Below, in pieces: positions 43,268-53,124 of a stretch of DNA of 64,000 nt. The notes beneath the pieces are model-generated. The model was not told the DNA's origin and ran no database searches. It saw only the letters and a program-made list of their open reading frames with translations. A program made the position numbers and the translations under genes. The DNA comes from Hexactinellida sp. DTS-2022. Lineage: Eukaryota; Porifera; Hexactinellida. Numbering within the stretch: position 1 is the stretch's first letter; each line of letters opens with the position of its first letter. The stretch lies in assembly GCA_028753945.1 (NCBI GenBank), contig JAPNXP010000001.1:8422501-8486500 (forward strand), read 5' to 3'.

Positions 43268-46200
43268 ATTCATGCTGAGGAAAGAGACCATAGCTCCTTA
43301 CCTATTTCGTCCGCCTACCTTGATGAAGAATTTGAAATGTTTTCTCCCGTGTGCAATTTGAAAACAAGCAAAATTTCAGAAAGGAACAACGAGAGCAAAT
43401 TTGAATGTCCAAAATCTTTTGAATTCTCAATGAATAAAAGTGAATGGGATATTATATTGCCAAAAATTGATGGGAAACAATTGAAACCCGATGGACGAAC
43501 ATTTTTAAAAAAATTCTGTTTTTTCTCCTTTTTGCGTCATTAAATTTCTCTACCATCGTATTAACAAATCTACTATCGGAAATTGCTCATTTCTTGTTGG
43601 AGAAGCTATTTGTAAATTCAAGAACTGTTTAAGATATGAATTTCGGATAAACGATATTCCTAATCCTGCAACAGAAAATATTTTTGTTAAAGTAAATGTT
43701 TTAGGATCGATTTCTTGCCAGCACTTTGATAACATAACATCATTTTCGCGAAAATTGTCTGGCCAAGTAAGGAAATTAGTTGCTGGAAAATTGGTTCATA
43801 ATTCTGCGAGTAGTATCCATTACAAGCAATTTGAACAATCTAGTAGTTTAGATGTTGCAAAGCATGGTAACCTGAACTTTCTGAAATCCCAAGAAGTCTT
43901 TCGCAAAGTGAAATCAGAACATGATTCAAATAGCAGATTAAGTGATGATATGTGGCAAGATATCATAATCACTCAAAGGACCTATGATAGTAATATTAAA
44001 GGAGATATTCTTAATGGTTATATACAGACCATATCTCGATATCCAATTGTCATCCATATGCACACGGAGGAACAAATACGTATTATCAAAAAACTTCAAC
44101 CTGGAAACTTGATAATGCATTTGGATGCAACTGGTTCAATTATAAGAAAAATGGACAAATTTCACAAAAGAATCTTGTATTATGCTTTAACAGTGAGGCA
44201 TCCTGAAGCTAAAACTTCCCCAATTCCGCTTGCTGAGATGATAAGCAGTGAACATACTAATGTTGAAATTGGCCATTTCCTAAGCAAATGGTTCTATAAT
44301 GTAAAAAAGGTATTAAATAAAGATACTATTATTACACATGTTGAGGTAGATTTTAGCTGGGCTATGTTACACAGTGTTTCCAACAGCTTTAATACACAAA
44401 CTCTAGACTTATACTTGGATGCTTGCTGGAAAAGAATTAACAAGAAAGAAATAGGTATCAACAGTATTAAAACCACGATTCATATATGTTCAGCACACAT
44501 AATGAACCGTTTCAGCTACAAGATTGAACGTAAATTAACCAAAAGGCCGACGAAAGAAAATAAACGAGTGATGATGTTTATAATGGCACGGATTATAAGT
44601 TGTACAACTCTAGAAGAAGTAGACCAATTATTTACATCCCTGTGCATATTGTGTTTATCTCAAATGAGATACCCTGAAGTTGAACAGTACATTAAAAAAA
44701 TTGAGAATGCAATATTTCATGATAATGAAAATTATGAACTCGGAATGGATTATTTGTCAGAAATTGATGAGGAGTTATATAATGAATTAGGAGATAGTAT
44801 GACATATAAAAATAAGTCTCCCTTTGGAAGACATTTTGATTCCATTCTACAGAAAAGTAATTCCTTCGTACAAGATTTGCAAACTCGACGCCAAACTACG
44901 CCTCTGGAATTGAACAGCAGATATTTTTTACCGGATTTGCCTGAGTATTTGGTAACACATTACATGCCCATATGTCCTTTATGGACCGGAATGATTATTG
45001 GAGCAACTTTATTCCCTGGAAAGTTAGATGTCACTTTTACGAACTCTTTTGTGGAAAATTGGATGAAAATTGTTAAACATAATATTTTGAAAGACGAAAT
45101 AAAATTGAGGCCAGGTGACTTTATAAGAAAAATTTATGAAGGAATTTCAGGTAGAATTAAAGCATTCGATTTTGCTTTTCTTCCAATTAGCACCAAGGTG
45201 TTGAAGAGAATCAAGTTAAAGATAGAAAGCGATAACACACAAATCGAGGAAATCTGGGAAAGACGCAAGAGAAAGCGAAGTTATTTCAAACAATGCCAAT
45301 TGGCCAAAACAAAGTTTAGTGAAATAAATATGAAACAAAATAAACTCACTAAACCTGAGCAAAAAAAGAAAATAAGAAGAGGGAGAAAGTTCAAGAATTC
45401 AAAAATATCAGAAAACCTTCCCAATCATGTGCAAAGTGATGATAGTATCTCCGATCTAGTAGTACATGATGTTCTTTTTCATGATCACGGACAATTTTCT
45501 CCTGTTACTTCTGATTGGCAACGCCAAAAATGTAAAGAATTTATGTTTACATATATTCTGGGTGTCATTTATGAGAATGAGGCTTTTGATAAAAGTTTAG
45601 AGATTCGAAAGTTAGCTCCATCAAAGGAAAAGCGAGTATCTCCCGATGGAAATTGTCTCTTTAGTTCTCTATCTTATGTTGTAACTGGCTCAGATCATTA
45701 TCATAAAGAATTTAGAGAGTTGTTAGTTACCAATATGAAAAATAAATATCGAGCAGAATGTACGAACTACGAACTATTGCACAGCAAAATACGATTTACT
45801 TCCTGAGAAGCATTGTGATACAATAGAAGAATATATAACTGTAAGTATGATGGATCGAGTAGGATCGTGGGGGACAGACTTAGAATTGTTTTAGCAGCTC
45901 AACTCCTTAAAACGGATATTTTCGTATTCAAAGATGTAAATCGTTGCTGGAACAAATTTTCAGGCTATGGGTTCAATGACAAACAAAATGTACATGATTT
46001 AACTGAGAGAAGGTTGTATTTGCGTTTATATTTCAGTCATTTTCAACCAGTGACAAAAGTCAATACAGTAGAGAATGTGATGACTGATAGTTACATAGAA
46101 GAATTTGATCCAATTCAATAAGATACTTTTCACTTTTATATAGAGTATTATTATAAACAGTAGAGTTTAGAAATCGGTTTAAATTAAGCTATCACTTATA

Positions 46201-46349
46201 TGGTAATTTTATATCAGTATTCTAGAATACCAGTATTATTAGACATGACTTTTTGTTTTGGAAAACTATAGTTATGCAATACTTTGGGTTGGGAGTGGGT
46301 AATAGCTATACGACTGCAATGTCGTTAGAATAACAGAAAATTTGAAATT

Positions 46350-47070
46350 TTTTGCAATGTCACCCTGTGTCACTGAGGTGTCAGATTGAGATGAAATTAA
46401 AATGACAAAAACCTCCTAGGCTGGTATTGATATATTCCAAATGGCACCTCTCTATGTGCCCTGGACACAAAATTATGGCGTGTGAAAGTGCTCGATTTTA
46501 GAGATTGTGAATTATTTGTCAATTTTTGCAATGTCACCCTGTGTCACTGAGGTGTCAGATTGAGATGAAATTAAAATGACAAAAACCTCCTAGGCTGGTA
46601 TTGATATATTCCAAATGGCACCTCTCTATGTGCCCTGGACACAAAATTATGGCGTGTGAAAGTGCTCGATTTTAGAGATTGTGAATTATTTGTCAATTTT
46701 TGCAATGTCACCCTGTGTCACTGAGGTGTCAGATTGAGATGAAATTAAAATGACAAAAACCTCCTAGGCTGGTATTGATATATTCCAAATGGCTCCTCTC
46801 TATGTACCCTGGACACAAAACTATGGCGTGTGAAAGTGTGCTCGATTTTAGAGAATGTGAATTATTTGTCAATTTTTTTGCAAATTTTTGCAATGTCACC
46901 CTGTGTCACTGAGGTGTCAGATTGAGATGAAATTAAAATGACAGAAACCTCCTAGGCTGGTATTGTTATATTCCAAATGACACCTCTCTATGTGCCCTGA
47001 ACACGAAATTATGGCGTGTGAAAGTGTGCTCGATTTTTTGTCCAATTTCGCTGCCAACTTCACACTCATT
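46350..47070. repeat. Right iterated TIR of the OTU transposon
   Basis: Four units in the opposite orientation to the left TIR, marked by CAATGTCACCCTGTGTCACT near 46354, 46530, 46703 and 46890. One unit more than the left side. Confidence 0.85.
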
Positions 47071-47237
47071 AAATTTTATGATAACCGAATATAAAATTCA
47101 ACATCTGAAAATATTTTCAAGATATAATAGGTGTAGATCAGGGATTGCTTAGTATATTCAACTAAATACATATATGCAATGCAATTATTTTCGAAATTAG
47201 TAATCTAGGGTGCTTCTACTTATTTAATAGTTTTTTT

Positions 47238-48533
47238 AGAGCTGAAACGAATATTCGAATATTCGTTCGTTTCGAAACGAATATTCGTTTGGGCGAAGAT
47301 TAGACTAAAACGTGTATTCGTAGACTACTTTGACTACAACAACAATACTTTTGTATATCTTAGAGATATTGTAAATATAAATTCCTACCTAAACTAGCTG
47401 ATTGACTCTGATACACTTTGTAACTATTATTAAACTATTGTAACATTAACAAAAACCTATTTTTCAATGTATTTGTGCCTTGAAAATATTTAATGCTTAG
47501 TCATCCAAACGAACGAATATTCTAATATTCGTTCGTTTAGAACAGTGGTTCTCAAACTTTAAAATAAAATGGGGTTTTGGTCCCCTATGTAATTTGGAAA
47601 CTTCTTGCGGTCCCCCAAGAATTTCTGCACAAATATGATATCTCTAATGCAGTATTCGTATACTTTGAAAAAACTATAAAGCATAACAGCAAAAAGAGCA
47701 AAAGCTACATTTATGTTACATATAAAATCTAAAATTACAGCTGTGCCGACATGTAGAATTTGAATTGGAGGCACTATAGATAGGGGTTCGTGGGAATAGT
47801 GCCTCCATTAGATATTCAATATATCAGAAGAGCTAAAGTTTTCGATTTTTTCTTCTCTTGGGCTGAATGCGAATTCGAGGGTCTATAATCCTTGCTGAGT
47901 TCATTGCAATTAATTCTTATAAAGTATTTATTTGTGCTAGAATATTCAGGCATTGCGAATATTTTCACATAATTGTATATTTATTACGGAACGTATTACC
48001 CTAGAAAACAAACTAGTTTAAAGAATCCAAGGAGGATGTAGGATTTGTTACAAGGGAGTCGTGATTTTATAAAACAATGGCAACCCTAGCTGGGGTCCTG
48101 AGGAGCGAGGTAATCCCCCAGGGCGGTCTTGGGGCGGAGCCCCTGGAATGCTGATACAATATAGTGCCACTATCCCAATTTCCAATATATTCCAGTGTGA
48201 TACTTAGTAGGTTATTCTAGACATTTCGAAATTCAAGGGACCATATGACACACTGTACCACAAAGAGTGGACATCTAACTAACCAAAGAAGTGATATCAG
48301 TCCTGGCCCACTACATAGTAGTCGGCACAGTAAAACTATGTTACTAACTTTTTCTAATCACATGAAATGATTTCTAATTCTAAAATGTATACTAATTATT
48401 TTTGGGTTTAACTACATCTCGCGGTCCAACAAAAGTGCCTCGCGGTCCCAAAGGGACCGCGGACCCCAGTTTGAGAATTACTGGTTTAGAAAAAGGTTCG
48501 TTCGTTACATTTCGAAAATTCGTTTCAGCCCTA
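47238..48533. mobile_element. hAT element with AATATTCG-rich ends
   Basis: Ends AGAGCTGAAACGAATATTCG and CGAAAATTCGTTTCAGCCCTA; flanks GTTTTTTT on both sides (47230-47237, 48534-48541). The short sister copy at 57060 lacks the inner insertion. Carries 47543-48483 inside. Confidence 0.72.
47543..48483. mobile_element. hAT element, Charlie-like termini
   Basis: 941 bp, ends CAGTGGTTCTCAAACTTT and CCAGTTTGAGAATTACTG, perfect 8-bp TSD GTTTAGAA (47535-47542, 48484-48491). The ends are of the widespread CAGTGGTTCTCAA type. Near 48300 it contains a GGCCCACTACATAGTAGTCG word related to the 60541 array. Confidence 0.82.
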
Positions 48534-48626
48534 GTTTTTTTATAAAGATGGTCATGTACAAGACACATCTTTTGAGGTACCACTTGGTAGAAATGACGTC
48601 ACCATATTGTCTACTAGGAAAAATAT

Positions 48627-49483
48627 CAGGCTTTCCGTGGAGATGAAAAATCGCATCCATATCCATATCCAGACCATTTTTTGTGGATATCAATGGATAT
48701 CCATTGGATATTGATAGATTTCTAACACCTAATATCAACAAAATATCCAGAAGATTTAGGTTCTATAATTTATGTATATATTTATTAACTTGATGTTGTT
48801 CTATTTAATCAAAGTTCGTCAATATCGCTATTAGCCTCAAAACCTCTCTTTCTGGGTCATTCATTATTGATGGATTCTGCTAGATTATTGGGTTCGATAA
48901 CAATTCCTAGCTTTTTGAAGAGTCCCTCGCGACTAATTTTTTTGAATTTCATTGTCTCTTCTTTGGTTAATTAATGAGCTAAAAGTATAGCAAGTAAGAT
49001 AAACGAAAAGCCAAAATAAAAATCAGGGCAAGTAAATATTCAGGAGTGACGAAAAAAAATTACGGAGATAGACAGGTCAATCTCAGGAAATATAACAAAG
49101 TCCACATTTCTTGTATTATATTAGCATTCCCAAATATTATTTGACATGCAAGGTTTCCAAATGTGAAAGAAAAATTTGATTCGGTTACTATTTTGACCTT
49201 TTTGACGTCAATAAAGGTCAAAATCACCTTTTAGAATAATAAGGCTAGTAATAATTTTATTAGATGAAATCAATTATGCGAGTAAAAGATTAAGTCAAGT
49301 AAATTAAGGCGAGTAAACCAATTGGGAGTGGGACAAAAAACTAAGGCTACTAATTACACACTCATTATCTAGAATCCTGGTTTGAAATATTTAAATGGAT
49401 ATCCACAATATCCATGGATATGACAAAAACTCGATATCCATCCATGGAGATCTCCATGGATATCCATATCCACGGCAAACCTG
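48627..49483. mobile_element. hAT-like element of GGATATCCAT words
   Basis: 857 bp, ends CAGGCTTTCCGTGG and CCACGGCAAACCTG; flanks AAAAATAT and CAAAATAT match at 7 of 8. The sub-terminal regions repeat ATGGATATCCAT. Interior AT-rich, non-coding. Confidence 0.65.
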
Positions 49484-50017
49484 CAAAATATGCCAAAAAT
49501 TTGAATGCATGTAAAATGTTTAATTTCGCTTTTACAACAAATTGCTGTGAATAACCCATCGAGGAGTCATTTTACATAAAATATCTCAGATTCAAAAATT
49601 GAATGTTACCACATTCCTCTGTCGCTTGCAAACGTGATTTCAATGCTTGAGGTCATATCTCGAGAAGGAATAAAGTTACAGGTTAGTCAATTGATCCAAT
49701 TGATAGCCCATCCTCAACTTCCTATTCAATGACTCGTAGCTGCCCAGGATTGTTGAAGTGAAACTGAAAGTTAATTCACTTTCAATTGAAAGTGAAATTG
49801 GGATTTTTCTATTTATACCTTTGACCGCAATGGCAACTTCGTGTGATAATACATTTCGATGCTCTACCTCCAACCATTTTGCGCAAAATGTGTATAACCT
49901 TTGAATTTATTTTGCAATATTGAATAAATTAATTATCACAATTACAAGAAAATTGGTTTAGAAAACTAACTTCCTGCATATCTATCCCAGCTACTGAACT
50001 ACTGCCATGTGGGAAAC

Positions 50018-50433
50018 CTGAATAAGACCGAATGGAATAAGACCGAAAAAATATAAGGGCTGCTTTTCACCCTGATCAATATTAGACACTTAGAAAGGCG
50101 AGCGTTTTAACTATTCACCATAAAAGACAATGAGAGTGGCGAGTGTTTTCTATATGATTAATACAACACACTTAGAAAGCCGAGTGTTTTCTCAATGAAC
50201 CATAACTCGCGCTTAGAAAGTCGAGGTTTCACTTTTATTCTTACAAACACATATTTAATATTTATGTATAGAGCAGCTCTTATAATTTTCGGTCTTATTC
50301 CAGTACTGATTTTCTTTTGGTCTTATTCCATTCGGTATTATTCCAGTACGGATTTTCTTTTGGTCTTATTCCATTCGGTCTTATTCCAGTCCATATATTT
50401 TTTCGGTCTTATCCCATTCGGTCTTATTCCAGT
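50018..50433. repeat. Inverted-repeat element of GGTCTTATTCCA words
   Basis: Left arm TGAATAAGACCGAATGGAAT then AAGACCGAAAAAATATA; the right arm is its complement, preceded by four more CGGTCTTATTCCA repeats (50290-50435). No TSD recognised. Confidence 0.65.
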
Positions 50434-50639
50434 CCTAGAAAATCAGATTTTCTGCTTAGATTTTTTTCTAATTAAGTCAACTCTGCCATGTTACTTACCT
50501 CTTTTAATATATATTACTAACATAGCGATGAGCTTCATGCTTCATAACAATCGATGTCACCCTGTGATTATTGTGTGAATGGGAAGTTGAGTATATGATG
50601 ACGGAAATGCCTCATCGTAGACTAGTGCATCCTTTATTT

Positions 50640-51215
50640 CATTAAATTGCAACCATGCTACTCAGGCTGAGTCGCATGGTTGCAATTCAGCGAGTCACTC
50701 AGCGAACAGTTTTTGGAGCTCTGGGACTGACAGCCGTATTCGGGGACAATAACTGTTTGAGATACAACGATCAAAAATAGGCGCCAACTAATCTACGCTT
50801 CTGAATTATCTGGACGAATTATGAGGATTGGATGGGAAAACTGCAATTGGATCATTCTTTCTTGAACGTTCCTGGATCACTCTCCAAACGAAATTCGTTT
50901 AGCTCAAGCTAACCTTTTTTATAGCAGCTAGGGTGGTTGCTGATTAGAGTATGGTGATGGCGATAAATCAGCTCAGAGTCCTTCATTCTTGTGATTCGAG
51001 TTTCTAGCACGTGGAAGTTGTTGGGACCTTACCAGCAGCATTCAGTCAAACCTGGAGGTGGTTTCTCGCCATACTTCGCTGCCGAAATTTCAGCTTAGAT
51101 GGGAGAGGTTGTATCCTGCGGTATATCCTGCAACAGCTGTGCCTACTGCATCGCAATGACAACAAGATGCTAGACTCTCTAATCAACCCGGCCCGAATAA
51201 TACTAAGCTAAGATG
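50640..51215. other. Unrecognised higher-GC segment
   Basis: Noticeably less AT-rich than its surroundings. It contains short plus-strand frames (50656-50778, 42 codons, MLLRLSRMVAIQRV start; 51011-51211) that match nothing I know. It could be a small gene, a pseudogene fragment or a transposon part. Confidence 0.25.
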
Positions 51216-51379
51216 GCTATCCACAAGCCTGTTGCAGTATGCAGACTCTTCTTCAGTGCAATTGGAATCAGCGATAGCTCCTAAATTCCTGGGCATACCT
51301 GCCAACCGTACAGGGAGGACCTGTACAATACAGGTATTTTAACTATTTTTGCTGTTCTGTTCAGGCGTACAAGGATTAA

Positions 51380-51778
51380 TTACATTTGTATATGTTATGT
51401 CGATTTTGTCAAATGTTGATTTCACAAAATCAACATGAATCAACATAACTAAAACAAGTGTTCGACTTTTTGGCTATATTACTCGGATAAGCCTAGGTTT
51501 TATTGCATTTTGTTCAGAATCGCTTTATCCAAGTATATACCGACTTGTATGAAGAAAAGTTTTTACCAAATGAATTTTTTTTACTAGAATGAAAAAATAT
51601 TCCAGGGTGATTTTGAAAAATCAACGAATAAAATATGTCGATTTTTTAAAATCAACATTTTTTATTAGTCGATTTTGTAAAATCGACATTTCTAATTAGT
51701 TTATTTTGTAAAATCGACATTCTGAAATGTCAATTTACAAATCAACATTTCAGAATGTCGATTTTACAAAATCAAGTA
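51380..51778. repeat. Cluster of small palindromes
   Basis: At least six copies of a TGTCGATTTTGTAAAATCGACA-type perfect or near-perfect palindrome in both forms, spaced 20-60 bp. Ends just before the first 125-bp hairpin of the 1.2-kb array. Confidence 0.7.
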
Positions 51779-53124
51779 ATTAACAAAAATTGCAGTCTGT
51801 GCCGACGCATGTTCCTTTGGTGGCACTCTATTTTGATTGTGGTTTATTGATAGTGCCTCCAAAGGAACATGCTGTCGGCACAGGCTGCAATTTTTGGATT
51901 TTTTTCGCCAAGTCATCAACGGCTCAAGGTGTCAAGAATATTTGTTAATTGGTCCGAGTCACAAGTAACGGTAGATAAATTTGAAGTTTGTTTCTATCAT
52001 AAATCATCTTGAGTTAAATGCCATTCATTTATTATGTATTGCTAATAAATTATATTATTAGTTATTTATTTTAGTAATGTTATCCACGGTGAGTTGAGTA
52101 AAGTCAACAAATTCCCTATATTATATTATTTTATTTTATCCATTGTATAGTAATACTACAATTAAATAGAAGCCAGCTGGAATTGAATCAATATATTTAT
52201 CGCAAGTTGAAACAATAGAGTAAGATTTAACAAGTTAAATCAATATATTTATTACAAGTTGAAACAATAGAATTAGATTTAGCAGTTTACTGAGATTAAA
52301 GTGTGAGTAAACAAAGGAAATTTGCAACTCAATAGTGGCACAATCTAAGCCCAATTTGAAAATTCGTGCACTGTGAAAAGGTGTAGAATTTAATTCTCTA
52401 TCCAAATATGTAAATTTTATGAAGCTCACTATTTATTATTTAATGTTATGAAGTATAATCTGGTATAATTCGATTAAATAGGTGTTTGGAAAATTTGAAC
52501 GGAAATCGTAACCCCAGGTGCAAATTAGACGGTCACTCCGCACCTACATGCCAAGTTTTAGCCCTTAATGTATAAAGGTGAGGGCAGGGTACCGTCTACG
52601 GAGAAATAATAAAAATAAAAATCCAAAATTGCAGCCTGTGCCGACGCATGTTCCTTTGGTGGCACTATATTTTGATGGTGATTTATTGATAGTGCCTCCA
52701 AAGGAATATGTTGTCGGAACAGGCCCCAATTTTGGATTTTTTTGCCATGTCAACATCACTATGAAGGTTTTAAATTCTTTCAGAAATGTGTTTCAAAAGG
52801 CATCGACCCTTAGAGTGGTGGAATATTATTTACCTATGGGAAATCGTATCTTTAGAATCTATTGGTATAATCAAAATTTTTCTATGACTTCAGAAGTTAA
52901 AGTTATGACGTCATTGACACATTCTATTTTTAGCATTTTTCAAATTTACTATAATTGGTCTCATTTGTGTCTAAAAGTTTTACAAATTAATTACGTGTCT
53001 ATTCTAATTGATCAACCATTTTATGAAGGAAATTTATAGCCATTGCTTGGGGAAATATCACTTTATTTTATTAATATAAATTGAAGTAAGGAATAAGGAA
53101 AATACATACAAAAAAAGATTATTT

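Larger units (their letters stand above)
41842..46121 (+). pseudogene. DDE-like transposase fused to an OTU cysteine peptidase
   Basis: An N-terminal piece (41842-42018) is cut by the 42019-43267 element; coding resumes at about 43268. One-base frameshifts lie at the T run near 43520, near 45795 and near 45885. The transposase region contains CSFLVGEAICKFKNC (about 43580), LHLDATGSIIRK (44120, first Asp), VEVDFSWAML (44345, second Asp), CSAHIMNRF (44490) and FVENWMKIVKHN (45050, possible Glu). A basic linker (45260-45420) leads to an OTU domain: SPDGNCLFSSL (45637, catalytic Cys in the D-G-N-C box), W-GTDLE (about 45865), AAQLLKTDIFVF (45897) and YFSHFQPV (46030, His box). OTU enzymes cleave ubiquitin. 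The peptidase residues are all there, but the frameshifts kill this copy. Confidence 0.75.
40544..47070 (+). mobile_element. 6.5-kb OTU-bearing DNA transposon with iterated long TIRs
   Basis: Terminal sequence AATGAGTGTGAAGTTGGCAG is at both ends in inverted orientation, bordered on both sides by AAATTT (short TSD or part of the TIR; the word is palindromic). The left TIR (40544-41122) has a duplicated tip and three subterminal units of about 180 bp; the right TIR (46350-47070) has four. Between them, plus-strand coding: a leader exon (41424-41529), a second exon, and a transposase with C-terminal OTU domain (about 43267-46121). A separate repeat element (42019-43267) sits inside. Superfamily not assigned; MULE- or KDZ-like RNase-H-fold transposase is the best guess. 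Confidence 0.72.
47110..49870. repeat. Foldback-family copy split by nested hAT elements
   Basis: The two outer parts share ATGCAATGCAATTATT, GGTGCTTCTACTTAT, AATGACGTCACCATATTGTC and ATAAAATATCTCAGATTC words with the palindrome at 62919-63813. hAT-like elements at 47238-48533 and 48627-49483 interrupt it. It reaches only the palindrome centre, so it is a one-arm copy. Confidence 0.65.

Noticed and set aside
42942..43361. A 139-codon frame with a His/Thr run.
   Set aside because: The run is the (CA)n microsatellite and the rest spans the tail of the hairpin-headed element; the reading frame does not match the transposase that follows.
50195..50578. A 127-codon plus-strand frame rich in Phe, Ile and Leu that could pass for a membrane protein.
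   Set aside because: It is a translation of the GGTCTTATTCCA repeat (FGLIPVLIFFW-type periods), not a gene.
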